64,000 nt of DNA from CAVWDI01 sp963793095 (GTDB lineage Bacteria > Chloroflexota > Anaerolineae > Anaerolineales > UBA4823). The first letter of the stretch is position 1. Each line of letters starts with the position of its first letter. Of this stretch, positions 17,591 to 26,878 are shown piece after piece. The stretch is from positions 1,054,001 to 1,118,000 of the forward strand of contig CAWBYY010000011.1 in NCBI GenBank assembly GCA_963793095.1. Reading direction: 5' to 3'. The notes under the pieces were generated by a model. The model saw only the letters and a list, made by a program, of their open reading frames with translations, was not told the DNA's origin and ran no database searches. The position numbers and the translations under genes are program-made.

Positions 17591-17766
17591 ACAAAATAAA
17601 GGATAAAACCTTGCTTAAGCAGCGTCATAAGATTAGTACCAACCTGCTGAAATTAATTGCGGACATCAGCAACAGTGAAATTCTTGACCAGCTTGAAAGG
17701 AACAGCAGATCGGGTAAACCCAGCAACCTTAATCATGAAACATTTCGACAGGATCACATCACTTAA
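17587..17766 (+). CDS. Short coupled frame ahead of the GGDEF-like gene
   Basis: This is a 59-codon frame whose ATG overlaps the upstream stop codon. It encodes a helical stretch (LLKLIADISNSEILDQLERN) of the kind found as a signalling helix in front of GGDEF domains. It overlaps the next gene's ATG at 17735 by 32 bases. Either it is a separate small protein, or it is the true N-terminus of the GGDEF protein separated by a one-base indel near 17730-17760. Confidence 0.4.
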   Translation: MNKIKDKTLLKQRHKISTNLLKLIADISNSEILDQLERNSRSGKPSNLNHETFRQDHIT

Positions 17767-18295
17767 AGAGAAAATGGCGCAGTACAACTGGACCAACCTG
17801 AGTTGTATAATTATGGATGTGGATGACTATACCCTTCTCTCTCAAAAATATCCGGTTCATGTTGCCCCCCGGGTCCTGTCAATAATTGAAAATAATATTG
17901 GCTATATTTTATCTCATATAAAAGCAGGTAAAGCCACAAATGGATATAACTACAGCTATGCTAGGCTGAGTCGGGATAAATTTATCATATTGGTGACCAT
18001 GTCACTGGCCCCTGCCATGGCCCTGGCAAGAGAACTCAATAGAAGAATTGAAGCTATAAATTGGGCTTCTCTTTCCGGAGATCTGAGGGTGACCTGCAGT
18101 GCTGGGGTTGATGAATGGCGTGTCAATTCTGAAGAATTTAAGGAATGCATCATCAGGGCAACAGCCGGTCTTGACAAGGCCAGGATTACCCGGAAAAATG
18201 GCGTCCAGAAAGGATTTGAAACACCCAACAGACACGACAGGGTAAGGCAACTCAAGGTAGCCTTTCTCAGTTTTTTGTTTAAGCTTTTCTTTTAA
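17735..18295 (+). CDS. Degenerate GGDEF-domain protein
   Basis: Starting at the ATG at 17735 this gives 186 residues. DRITSL (residues 5-10) matches the DxLTgL opening of GGDEF domains, IIMDVDDY at 25-32 matches the first metal-binding strand (Asp28 retained), and RLSRDKF at 77-83 occupies the signature position. The second conserved aspartate (Asp81) is kept, but both glycines and the catalytic glutamate of GG(D/E)EF are replaced (SRDKF). CSAGV later fits the aSiGv strand. Diguanylate cyclase activity is therefore doubtful; binding of a nucleotide or a divergent cyclase activity is possible. The same frame is open back to 17657, but that extension looks non-coding. Confidence 0.6.
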   Translation: MKHFDRITSLKEKMAQYNWTNLSCIIMDVDDYTLLSQKYPVHVAPRVLSIIENNIGYILSHIKAGKATNGYNYSYARLSRDKFIILVTMSLAPAMALARELNRRIEAINWASLSGDLRVTCSAGVDEWRVNSEEFKECIIRATAGLDKARITRKNGVQKGFETPNRHDRVRQLKVAFLSFLFKLFF

Positions 18296-18380
18296 ATCTT
18301 ATCATTTCAATCTGAGACCAATGTTGGGTTCCCCTGACAAAAACGCCAACCAATGAAAATAACCTTTATCAAAATAGACG

Positions 18381-19412
18381 ATGGAGAAATTTATGGAGAA
18401 GCTAAAGGCCCTCGTTGATGATCTTTTTGAGGAAGATGACGATGAGGAGGTAAGTGTGGAGATCAAGGTGGATGCGGAGAAATCGGAGAATGATCATACC
18501 AGTGCCGATCGACCTTTCGTGAGCGATAGGGCCATATTTGTGCTTGATCTGGCACTATCTGTTATAACTGCAATTCCCGTCTTCTGTGCGATACCCGTCA
18601 CCGGCAAATTACTTTACGATACCGGAGATAATCTGTATATAGAACATCTCATTGCCCTGGGATTAATTTCCATGTCCATATTTTTCCTTTTCCAGTTTTT
18701 GAGAAAATACATGTATGTTGGATTGTCAGTACTGCTGGTTGCCTATGTGTTGAATCAAAAAGAGCAACAATCCATTGAATCATTGATGGACAATGTCGTT
18801 CAGGATTACAAAACGGCTTCGTCAAAAATTATCAGAGCCAATGTTTCCTGGCGTTCCATCGAGACGCTTAAAAAGAAAAACGGCAGCCTTAAATATTTCA
18901 AAGAAGTCCTCAGATCAGATGTCAGCTCAGTAGCCCGAAACTTAGCCGTCAGAGCCTCAACTCAATATTACAGTGAATCAGATTTATATGATCAATACGG
19001 AGACCTAGTAAGATACCTTTCCCTGTTCAATTATTTACACGAAAATTTCTCATATGTACATGACCCGGTAAAGAGAAATTATTATTCGACCGCAGAGGAA
19101 ACGATAAACAATGGATTGGCGGGAGACTGCGACGACTGGGCGGGACTTGTTTATAAATCCGTCAGAGCAATTGGAGGCCGTGCCAGGTTAATCCGGACAT
19201 CCGGACATATATATCCCGAAGTTATGGTGGGAAGCAGCTCCGAATTTGAACTCAGCCTGATTCCGCTCCTCGATAGTCTTTACAAAAGAGAGTATGTTAC
19301 TGATTATTTTCATCACATTGACAAATCTGATAATGTCTGGCTCTCATTTGATTTCGGTGAATACCCGGGCGATTTTTACCATTATTCAGATATAGAGGAG
19401 ATCATATACTAA
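18381..19412 (+). CDS. Membrane-anchored transglutaminase-like protein
   Basis: This 343-residue protein has an acidic N-terminal tail (residues 10-40), hydrophobic helices at about 52-72, 88-105 and 108-124, and a C-terminal transglutaminase-like cysteine peptidase domain. Cys250 (GDCDDWAG), His276 (SGHIYPEV) and Asp324 (SFDFGE) have the order and context of that fold's triad. It follows the GGDEF-like gene by 85 bases on the same strand. The fold may act as peptidase, amidase or cross-linker; the substrate is unknown. Confidence 0.75.
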   Translation: MEKFMEKLKALVDDLFEEDDDEEVSVEIKVDAEKSENDHTSADRPFVSDRAIFVLDLALSVITAIPVFCAIPVTGKLLYDTGDNLYIEHLIALGLISMSIFFLFQFLRKYMYVGLSVLLVAYVLNQKEQQSIESLMDNVVQDYKTASSKIIRANVSWRSIETLKKKNGSLKYFKEVLRSDVSSVARNLAVRASTQYYSESDLYDQYGDLVRYLSLFNYLHENFSYVHDPVKRNYYSTAEETINNGLAGDCDDWAGLVYKSVRAIGGRARLIRTSGHIYPEVMVGSSSEFELSLIPLLDSLYKREYVTDYFHHIDKSDNVWLSFDFGEYPGDFYHYSDIEEIIY

Positions 19413-19426
19413 GCTCCGATAATAGA

Positions 19427-20026
19427 CTATTGATTGTAGTCTTCCGGGTAGTGCAATGTGTCATTTACCAGGGATACCTCACGCTTTTCCAAGGTCATCT
19501 TTCCATGCTCCTGCAAAGGAGGCCAGTGGCATATATTAACGTAGAATTTACCATCCTTATAGCCATTGACCAGCCCGATGAATTTAATCTCAACGGCTGT
19601 GATTTTCATCAAGTAATCCGCGCCACAGGTGCAGCAATTGCCCGTATTATCCTCATGGACCAGGAAATAATCAGGCCATTCCGGCTCGAGAGGCACCACT
19701 CCATGTTCAAGATCCAGAAACCATTTGCCATTCCCGGGAAAAATTGTCCGGCCATTACGGTTATAAATTATCATCCACATATACTCTGGCAGTGGCAGAA
19801 AATCTGACCCGATGAGCCTTGCAAAAATATGGATGGAATACTTATCCGAAAAGTAACTCTGAATAAGGCTGTCCCTCGGTGGACCATAGCTGTCTGCAGA
19901 TACTATAGAGGATCCTCCCGATTCACCCTCACCATCTATATGGGAAGGTTCCTTTTTGATCCTGGCACAATTCCAAAAGGACAGAAACAGCAGCAACAGC
20001 AATGTTATTACGTATCGAAATTTCAT
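19427..20026 (-). CDS. Small lipoprotein of unknown function
   Basis: This 199-residue protein has a short hydrophobic signal (LLLLLFLSFWNC) ending at a cysteine in a plausible lipobox. The mature part contains two short cysteine groups (NCCTCGAD) but no domain I recognise. The gene converges with the transglutaminase-like gene (15 bases apart). It diverges from the sulfatase, whose chosen start is only 43 bases from its own, so the two share a very compact promoter region. Confidence 0.6.
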   Translation of the reverse strand: MKFRYVITLLLLLFLSFWNCARIKKEPSHIDGEGESGGSSIVSADSYGPPRDSLIQSYFSDKYSIHIFARLIGSDFLPLPEYMWMIIYNRNGRTIFPGNGKWFLDLEHGVVPLEPEWPDYFLVHEDNTGNCCTCGADYLMKITAVEIKFIGLVNGYKDGKFYVNICHWPPLQEHGKMTLEKREVSLVNDTLHYPEDYNQ

Positions 20027-20069
20027 GGTTCAAAAAATACTAATTTTAAGGAAATATTTGACAGCAACA

Positions 20070-21494
20070 ATGAGAACTCTATCAACAATTTTCCTGGTCT
20101 TAGTGATCCTTTCAGTACCTGCCTGCTCCAACAAGAACGCCTCGAAAAAAGGTAAGGAGCAGTCTGCATCGGAGTTGGCAGGCAGCAGGCCCAATATCAT
20201 TTTCATCATGGCCGATGACCTGGGATACGGTGACCTGGGATGTTACGGGCAGGAGAGGATAAAATCCCCGAATATTGACCAGCTGGCAGCGGACGGATTG
20301 CGTTTTACCCAGACCTATGCCGGATGTACCGTCTGTGCCCCATCCCGGAGTGTACTGATGACCGGCCAGCATACCGGACATACAAGGGTCCGGGGGAATT
20401 TCTGCCATGTGGGTGGAACATTGGGTTACAAGAATAATAATCCCAGAAGAAGGTTGAACCTGTTCGATGAGGACACAACGGTTGCCCAGATTTTACGGGA
20501 AGCCGGATACCGGACCTGCCTTAGCGGGAAATGGCACATCGGCGGATACAACCCGGATGCGGGTCCCCTGCGACGTGGGTTTGACGAATTCTATGGTCCA
20601 CTGACCCTGACATCAGACCTGCACGCTCCCGAATACTGGCCTCCAAAATGGTATGATAATGAAGATCTCATTGATGTCCCGGGCAACCAGGATGGTAAAA
20701 AGGGATATTACAAAACAGACCTGGTCACGGATTATGCGATCAGGTTTATGGAACGGAACCGGGAAGATCCGTTTTTCCTGTATATCGCTTACAGTAATCC
20801 CCACAGTCCCTTCGATGCACCGGAACTGGGTCCCTTTGCGAATGAGGACTGGCCGCTGGAAGAAAAGATATATGCGGCCATGATATACCGCCTGGACTCA
20901 TGCGTGGGGAGGGTGAGACAGGCATTGGATCGTCTCAGCCTGACGGACAATACCATCGTATTCTTCGTCTCGGATAACGGTCCCAGGTCAGAAGCCCGGG
21001 ACGACCAGACCCGCGTGGTCAGATTTTTCGACTCAAACGGACCGCTGACCGGATATAAAAGAGATATGTACGAGGGTGGCATCCGTGTACCCGGGATTGT
21101 ATACTGGCCGGGGAAGGTCCCATCGGGCCAGACAAGTGATGTTGCCTGGTATTTTGCAGATTTCCTGCCCACCGCAGCCGCACTGTCTGGTGCTCAGTCC
21201 CCTGTCAATATAGACGGGATCAGCATCCTTCCCTACCTGGCAGATCCTGCTCTCGATCCACCTGAACGATTTCTGTACTGGGAGTTCTATGAGCCGGTAT
21301 TTCAACAGGCAGTCCGATGGAAAGACTGGAAAGCAGTCCGCATAGGCCTTAAAGGGGAACTGGAATTGTATGACCTGGCTGTTGATCTTCCGGAAGAAAA
21401 TGACGTAAGCAGGGAGAACCCGGCTGTCGTCAATGCGATTGAAAAATACCTGGAAGAAGCAAGAGTAGACTCGGAACACTGGATTGCGGAATAA
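20070..21494 (+). CDS. Sulfatase (arylsulfatase A-like lipoprotein)
   Basis: The start at 20070 gives a proper lipoprotein signal peptide with Cys19 in the lipobox (SVPAC); the in-frame extension upstream to 19956 overlaps the divergent gene and lacks a signal. The sulfatase core follows: NIIFIMADDLGYGD (Asp49, Asp50 metal ligands) and the formylglycine signature CAPSR at residues 89-93, needing conversion by an anaerobic sulfatase-maturating enzyme. GKWH and FFVSDNGP motifs are also present. Such enzymes remove sulfate esters from host or algal glycans at the cell surface or periplasm. Confidence 0.9.
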   Translation: MRTLSTIFLVLVILSVPACSNKNASKKGKEQSASELAGSRPNIIFIMADDLGYGDLGCYGQERIKSPNIDQLAADGLRFTQTYAGCTVCAPSRSVLMTGQHTGHTRVRGNFCHVGGTLGYKNNNPRRRLNLFDEDTTVAQILREAGYRTCLSGKWHIGGYNPDAGPLRRGFDEFYGPLTLTSDLHAPEYWPPKWYDNEDLIDVPGNQDGKKGYYKTDLVTDYAIRFMERNREDPFFLYIAYSNPHSPFDAPELGPFANEDWPLEEKIYAAMIYRLDSCVGRVRQALDRLSLTDNTIVFFVSDNGPRSEARDDQTRVVRFFDSNGPLTGYKRDMYEGGIRVPGIVYWPGKVPSGQTSDVAWYFADFLPTAAALSGAQSPVNIDGISILPYLADPALDPPERFLYWEFYEPVFQQAVRWKDWKAVRIGLKGELELYDLAVDLPEENDVSRENPAVVNAIEKYLEEARVDSEHWIAE

Positions 21495-21529
21495 TAACCC
21501 GAAATAGTATCATCCCAGGCAGCATCATC

Positions 21530-23965
21530 CTACTCATACCTGAGCGCTTCAATGGGATTTGTCCTGGCTGTTTTCAAGGATTGCCAGGCAACGGTCAGAA
21601 AGGCAATTGCAAAGGCGATCAGGATGGCAAACACAAATATCCATGCACTGATGTTGGTTCTGTATGCAAAACCCTGAAGCCACTTGTTCATAATGAACCA
21701 GGCAACCGGGCAGGCTATTATGATAGACAGGGCAATCCATATGACAAATTCCCTGGAGAGAAGAAGAAATACAATCCTGACCGAAGCGCCCATTGCTTTT
21801 CGGATGCCTATTTCCTTTGTTCTCCTGGCTGCCATAAAGGATGAAAGACCAAATAATCCCAGACAGCCTATGAGTAGTGCAACTATGGCAAAATTGCTGA
21901 TAATTCTGGCAAGCCGTTCATCGTTTTTATATTGTTGATTATAATAATCATCAAGAAATTTATATTCGAAAGTTGCCTCCGGAAACATGGATTCGACAAC
22001 ATTTTTAATATTTTTTATTGTCCCCTGGATATTGTTGGGCAGGATCTTAATGCTGATTTCTGGAAGGGGTTCTGCCCAGACGAAAAAATATGGCTCGATG
22101 GTATGGTGCTGTGAAACAAAATGAATATCCTCAACAACACCTATTAATTCGAGCTTGAATCCACCTTCAACTATTAAACTATCTCCGTCTTCTAGTGATA
22201 CCATTCCAAATTCCCGTAGGGCTGTTTCATTAAGAATGATACTTCTCCTCCATGCTTCAGTGTTTAGACGATCCCTGAAGTCACCTTTAATATCCCAGGA
22301 GAAATTTCTTCCCTGCAGCAGTTCTATATCCATCAGATCGAAATAATCCGGATCAATGCACAAATAATTCGGTTTGATTTTAATACCATTATATTCAATA
22401 AAATTAGTAAAGGTCTCTTCTATACCACCAGGACCCCAGCCAAAGGCAACTTTTTGAATGTTGGGATGCCTCAACAGATTTTCTTTAAAAACCTGACGTT
22501 TGTGAAAATCCCAATGCATTCCATAATTAGGCATAATTACAATAAGTTCCTTATCAAACCCAAGATCTGCTGTTTTCATATATTTCAATTGACGGAGAAT
22601 GGATAAAACTCCAATTATCAGGACAACGGATATGGCGAACTGGAAGGTAAGTAAAACTCTCCTGAACAGGACAGATCTTACACCTGTCAGTTGTTCTCCT
22701 TTCAAAAAAGCAACAGGTTGAAACGAAGTTAAATAAAAGGCAGGATATATCCCGGCCATAAATCCCAGAAGTAAAATACCGGTGATTGATAACAAAACGG
22801 TTCCCGGTTTGAAAAATCTTTCCAGGCTGAGTTCAATCATCGCGAGTTGATTAAATGTTGGAAGCAGAACCTGTACCAGAGTGATGGCTATTAATAATGA
22901 TACCAGGCTAATTATAACCGATTCCACCAGGAACTGGACAATTAAACTGGATTTCAAAGAACCGGATACTTTCCGGATTCCCACTTCTCTGGCTCTCAAT
23001 GAGGCACGGGCCGTTGTAAGATTGATATAATTTATACTGGCCAGAACAAGAATGAAGATGGCGATTGCTGAAAGTATTTTCAATAGTTTTAGACTCCCAT
23101 GCCTGCAGTACCCCCGTTCATTCTTCAGAGGACTGCTGAAATATATTTCTTCTAATGGGCGCATGGAAAAGGTTAACACTTCCGATAAATAAGTTCTGTC
23201 TTTTGCTTTGTCCATTAAAAATGTATTGATATTTTTTTCTGTTCTTGATACATCATAATGATTCGGAAGTAAGAGATAAGTATAATAACAAGGGCCTGAA
23301 TTATATGAATTAAGCCCATTCTTTCCCATAATAGAATCCACTCTCAGACTCACAATGGAAAGAAGAATATCAATATCAATGTGAAAGTTTTCAATATCAT
23401 GTATAACTCCAGTTACAGTATATAATGGATTATCAGAAAAGCCGGCAATCCATAAACCTTCCCCTACCGGATCTTTACTACCAAATATTTCCCTGGCGGT
23501 ATGTTCAGTCAGAACAACTGAATTAGGATCCCTGAGTGCGGACGCTGGATCTCCTTGGATAAACGGGAAAGTAAAAACATCAAATACGGTACTATCGCAA
23601 GCAATATACTTTGATTTCAGTTCAATTTTCCTTTCAGATTCCTTGCCCTGATCAGAGATATACCTTATCCTGGCTAATCCATCACCCCCCCAATTGAGCA
23701 TACGAACTACATTATCCACTTCTGGGAAATTTTCTTTTATCTGGTGTCCAATTGCAGATTGTTGTCCGGCATTATCTCCATATTCCAATCTGTATATCCT
23801 GTCAATTTTCTCATTAAACTTATCGTAACTCAGTTCATGATCCACATACAAACCGATCAGGATAATGGCTGTAATTCCAATGGCCAGGCTGGCAATCTGT
23901 ATAACTGACTGGATCTTGTTCCGAAGGATATACCTGATTGCGATAACGAAATAGCTTCGTATCAT
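21530..23965 (-). CDS. FtsX/MacB-type ABC transporter permease
   Basis: This 811-residue protein has two copies of the MacB-like layout: an N-terminal membrane helix (residues ~20-42), a large periplasmic domain, a three-helix FtsX block (~285-460), a second periplasmic domain and a final FtsX block (~680-800). The motif ARASLRAREVGIRKVSG and its repeat FMAARRTKEIGIRKAMGAS are typical of the cytoplasmic loops. No ATPase gene is adjacent, as is usual for this Bacteroidota group. The divergent sigma-54 regulator/kinase pair and the promoter elements between them suggest it is their target. The substrate (peptide, drug or lipid) is unknown. Confidence 0.85.
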   Translation of the reverse strand: MIRSYFVIAIRYILRNKIQSVIQIASLAIGITAIILIGLYVDHELSYDKFNEKIDRIYRLEYGDNAGQQSAIGHQIKENFPEVDNVVRMLNWGGDGLARIRYISDQGKESERKIELKSKYIACDSTVFDVFTFPFIQGDPASALRDPNSVVLTEHTAREIFGSKDPVGEGLWIAGFSDNPLYTVTGVIHDIENFHIDIDILLSIVSLRVDSIMGKNGLNSYNSGPCYYTYLLLPNHYDVSRTEKNINTFLMDKAKDRTYLSEVLTFSMRPLEEIYFSSPLKNERGYCRHGSLKLLKILSAIAIFILVLASINYINLTTARASLRAREVGIRKVSGSLKSSLIVQFLVESVIISLVSLLIAITLVQVLLPTFNQLAMIELSLERFFKPGTVLLSITGILLLGFMAGIYPAFYLTSFQPVAFLKGEQLTGVRSVLFRRVLLTFQFAISVVLIIGVLSILRQLKYMKTADLGFDKELIVIMPNYGMHWDFHKRQVFKENLLRHPNIQKVAFGWGPGGIEETFTNFIEYNGIKIKPNYLCIDPDYFDLMDIELLQGRNFSWDIKGDFRDRLNTEAWRRSIILNETALREFGMVSLEDGDSLIVEGGFKLELIGVVEDIHFVSQHHTIEPYFFVWAEPLPEISIKILPNNIQGTIKNIKNVVESMFPEATFEYKFLDDYYNQQYKNDERLARIISNFAIVALLIGCLGLFGLSSFMAARRTKEIGIRKAMGASVRIVFLLLSREFVIWIALSIIIACPVAWFIMNKWLQGFAYRTNISAWIFVFAILIAFAIAFLTVAWQSLKTARTNPIEALRYE

Positions 23966-24010
23966 GATTTAGGGTATTTGTGGGAACGATTACTGGACAT
24001 TAATTCAATC

Positions 24011-24025
24011 CCAATATATGTGCCA
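24011..24025 (-). promoter_or_regulatory. Likely sigma-54 promoter of the permease gene
   Basis: On the minus strand the sequence reads TGGCAC-ATATA-TTGG, against the sigma-54 consensus TGGCAC-N5-TTGC. The -24 half is perfect and the spacing exact; the -12 half has G for C at its last base. Transcription would start near 24000, about 35 bases before the permease ATG. The neighbouring NtrC-family gene and the upstream palindrome support the reading. Confidence 0.65.
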
Positions 24026-24087
24026 GACAACAGAAATATCTACTTTACAACAAATTACGAATTATTGAGGTATACTGCAGACATATT

Positions 24088-24129
24088 TTGTCTCATTTTG
24101 ACACAAATATTTGTGTCAGATTGGGACAA
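24088..24129. promoter_or_regulatory. 42 bp palindromic operator / enhancer
   Basis: A perfect 20-base palindrome, TGACACAAAT followed by its complement, occupies 24099-24118. It is flanked by outer arms TTGTCTCA (24088-24095) and TGGGACAA (24122-24129) that are complementary at 7 of 8 positions and share exactly the same axis. It lies about 60-90 bases upstream of the sigma-54 promoter and 18 bases before the regulator's start codon. This is the expected place for the NtrC-type activator's enhancer site, and it could also give autoregulation. Confidence 0.75.
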
Positions 24130-24147
24130 GTATTAACTTGATTCATC

Positions 24148-25524
24148 ATGGCGAAGAAAAATGCACGCATACTGATTGTGGATGATGACAGGGATGTCCT
24201 GTCAACCGCAAATATGGTACTTAAACAACATTTCACCGAGGTGATCACGATGGAAAGGCCGGAGGAGATCCCGAAACTTATTCAAGAGGGGAACATAGAT
24301 GTGGTCCTCCTGGATATGAACTTCTCACCGGGGATAACAACGGGTTGGGAAGGGATTCACTGGCTGAAAACGATAGGGGAACTTGATCCTGCTGTCCATG
24401 TCCTGATGAATACCGCCTACGGGGATATTAAGATCGCGGTCAGGGCCATGAAACATGGTGCCATAGATTTCATAGTGAAACCATGGACCCGGGAAAAACT
24501 GGTTGCCAGCATTAATACAACCCTGGAACTGAAAAGGTCAAAAGAGAAAGTAAAAAAACTACAGGCTGAGAAGAAAGTGCTGCATAAGGATCTCGAGAAA
24601 GGCTATACAGATTTTATAGCCAGATCCCGGTCCATGAAACCTGTCCTGACAACCATTGAAAAAGTAGCACCCACTGAGGCCATTGTATTGATACTTGGTG
24701 AGAATGGCACAGGAAAAGAACTTATAGCCAGGGAGATCCACAGGAACTCCAATCGCAAGGACAGCCAGTTTGTTAAGGTTGACCTGGGTGCAATCCCGGA
24801 AACGCTTTTTGAATCTGAATTGTTTGGCCACGTAAAAGGGGCTTATACAGATGCCAGGGAGTCGCGTCCCGGAAGGTTTGAGATGGCCTCCGGAGGGACC
24901 CTGTTCCTTGATGAGATAGGAAACCTGGATGTGGCCATGCAGGCAAAATTACTGACTGTCCTTCAGAGCAATATCGTCACCCGGATAGGAAGCAATACCA
25001 ATACATCCATAGATGTAAGAATTATCTGTGCCACCAATAAACCCATTTACGAGATGGTCGAAGATGGTGAATTTCGCCAGGATTTACTTTACAGGATCAA
25101 TACGGTCGAGATCACCCTGCCGCTTCTAAGGGAGCGTACAGAAGACATTCCCCTGCTGGCTTTCCATTACCTGAATGAGTTTAAGGCCAAATATGATAAA
25201 CCTGGTCTGAAAATCAGCGAAAAAGCTCTTGATAAGCTTTCTGCATATCACTGGCCCGGCAATATCAGGGAATTACAGCATGCCATTGAACGAACAGTGA
25301 TCATGTCCGAGCAGGATGTCCTGGTGCCGGAAGACTTTTTACTACAAAGCAGGGAAAAGTCCAGTGAGGTTAATGTCCAATCAGGAAAGATCGATGATAT
25401 CGAAAAAGCAGCAATCATCCGGGCACTCAATAAGGGATACAGGAACATGGACAAAGTGGCCGAGGAAGTCGGCCTCTCGCGAAGTACCCTGTACAGGAAA
25501 ATGAAAAAATTCGGTTTGGAATAA
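24148..25524 (+). CDS. Sigma-54-dependent response regulator (NtrC family)
   Basis: This 458-residue protein has a receiver domain (residues 8-120, phospho-acceptor Asp56 in LLDMN), a coiled linker, a central AAA+ domain with Walker A GENGTGKE at 184-191 and Walker B TLFLDEIG at 251-258, and a C-terminal Fis-type helix-turn-helix (GLSRSTLYRKMKKFG). The loop that contacts sigma-54 reads GAYTDA instead of GAFTGA; the F to Y change is common and D at the fifth position occurs in Bacteroidota members. It probably activates the divergent permease gene through the 42 bp palindrome. The kinase gene follows with a TAATG overlap. Confidence 0.9.
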   Translation: MAKKNARILIVDDDRDVLSTANMVLKQHFTEVITMERPEEIPKLIQEGNIDVVLLDMNFSPGITTGWEGIHWLKTIGELDPAVHVLMNTAYGDIKIAVRAMKHGAIDFIVKPWTREKLVASINTTLELKRSKEKVKKLQAEKKVLHKDLEKGYTDFIARSRSMKPVLTTIEKVAPTEAIVLILGENGTGKELIAREIHRNSNRKDSQFVKVDLGAIPETLFESELFGHVKGAYTDARESRPGRFEMASGGTLFLDEIGNLDVAMQAKLLTVLQSNIVTRIGSNTNTSIDVRIICATNKPIYEMVEDGEFRQDLLYRINTVEITLPLLRERTEDIPLLAFHYLNEFKAKYDKPGLKISEKALDKLSAYHWPGNIRELQHAIERTVIMSEQDVLVPEDFLLQSREKSSEVNVQSGKIDDIEKAAIIRALNKGYRNMDKVAEEVGLSRSTLYRKMKKFGLE

Positions 25525-26876
25525 TGCATTTAAAAAGATCATCATACAGGATTCATGTAATCATCCGGATATTTCTCATACTATCCCTTGGATTTGCCGG
25601 TGTGATCCTGATTACAGAGACAGATTACTGGATGGTGGCCATGTGGCTCGGACTAACCATCATTCTGCTTGTTGCAGAACTGATCCGCTTTCATGAACGG
25701 TCCCGGAAGGCGTTCCACGAATTCCTTATTTCCATCAGGCAGGAAGATTTTTCCACACTGAGCACCCTTGGAGAAAAGGACGAGGAGCTGCAGGAGGCCT
25801 ATCAGATGATCCTTGATAAATTCAGGTACCTAAGGATACAGAAAGAGACCCATTATCACTACCTGCAAAGAGTCATCGAACATGTGGATGCAGCCTTGAT
25901 CTGTATTGATCACAACATGGATATCCAGCTGATCAACAAGTCCGCCAAAGATCTGTTACAGGTCCCTGTTATCAAAGATCTCAGGTCACTTGAAAAGATC
26001 GATTCAAACCTGGTCACCCTGATCAGGGAAATGGATTCGGGCCAGAAGGAAATAATCAGGCTGGTCAGGCACGGAAAGATCCTGAACCTTTCCGTGAGGG
26101 CAACCACCTTTACACTCGAGAAGGACAAATATAAAATTGTCACCCTGCATGATATCAAAACTGAACTTGAGGAGCAGGAGGTTGAATCATGGCAAAAGCT
26201 GGTCAGGGTCCTGACCCATGAAATTATGAACTCCACCATTCCGATCACCAATATGGTCGGATTGGCCAGGGATTTCCTGGTGGATGATGAGGGAAATCCT
26301 AAAGAAATACCAGGATTGGATAAGGAAGAGATCGATGACCTGGTGGAAAGCCTGGCCACTGCCGAAAACAGGAGCAAGGGATTGGTGAAATTCGTACAGA
26401 CAACGAAAGACCTGGCCAGGATCCCTGAACCGACGATCTCGGAGATCAGGGTAGATGAGCTATTCTACCGGTTGAAAGGTTTTTTCAAGAATCAAATCAA
26501 ACAGCTCAAGATAGACTTCAAACTGATTCTTTATAAATCCGATATCCTTATTAATGCTGACCTGGAAATGATAGAACAGGTACTGATCAACCTCATAAAG
26601 AATGCTATAGAGGCAGTAAAGGAAACAGCCCAGCCAAAGATCAAATTAACTGCAGATCAAAAAGGCAACAAGGTAGTTACGATAAGCGTCTGCGATAACG
26701 GACCCGGCATCCCTGAAGAGAGCCTTGATAAGATATTTATACCCTTCTACTCTACTAAAAAAGATGGTTCCGGGATCGGGCTGAGCCTTTCAAGGCAGAT
26801 CATGAAACTCCATCGTGGGCGGATTGATGTGGAAACTGAACCGGGGGCCGGAACTACCTTTATTCTTGAGTTTTAA
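25524..26876 (+). CDS. Sensor histidine kinase
   Basis: This 450-residue kinase has two membrane helices near the N-terminus (about residues 12-31 and 37-54) with almost no periplasmic loop, a PAS-like region (about 110-215), a phospho-acceptor His232 in THEIMNS, and an ATP-binding domain with the N box (NLIKNAIEA), the G1 box (CDNGPGIPEE) and GSGIGLSLS. The short loop suggests sensing within or at the membrane, for example of envelope stress, rather than a periplasmic ligand. It overlaps the response regulator's stop codon and is its obvious partner. Confidence 0.9.
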   Translation: MHLKRSSYRIHVIIRIFLILSLGFAGVILITETDYWMVAMWLGLTIILLVAELIRFHERSRKAFHEFLISIRQEDFSTLSTLGEKDEELQEAYQMILDKFRYLRIQKETHYHYLQRVIEHVDAALICIDHNMDIQLINKSAKDLLQVPVIKDLRSLEKIDSNLVTLIREMDSGQKEIIRLVRHGKILNLSVRATTFTLEKDKYKIVTLHDIKTELEEQEVESWQKLVRVLTHEIMNSTIPITNMVGLARDFLVDDEGNPKEIPGLDKEEIDDLVESLATAENRSKGLVKFVQTTKDLARIPEPTISEIRVDELFYRLKGFFKNQIKQLKIDFKLILYKSDILINADLEMIEQVLINLIKNAIEAVKETAQPKIKLTADQKGNKVVTISVCDNGPGIPEESLDKIFIPFYSTKKDGSGIGLSLSRQIMKLHRGRIDVETEPGAGTTFILEF

Positions 26877-26878
26877 AT

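Noticed and set aside
19956..20069. N-terminal extension of the sulfatase
   Set aside because: It overlaps the divergent lipoprotein gene and would place the lipoprotein signal in the middle of the chain; the ATG at 20070 is better.
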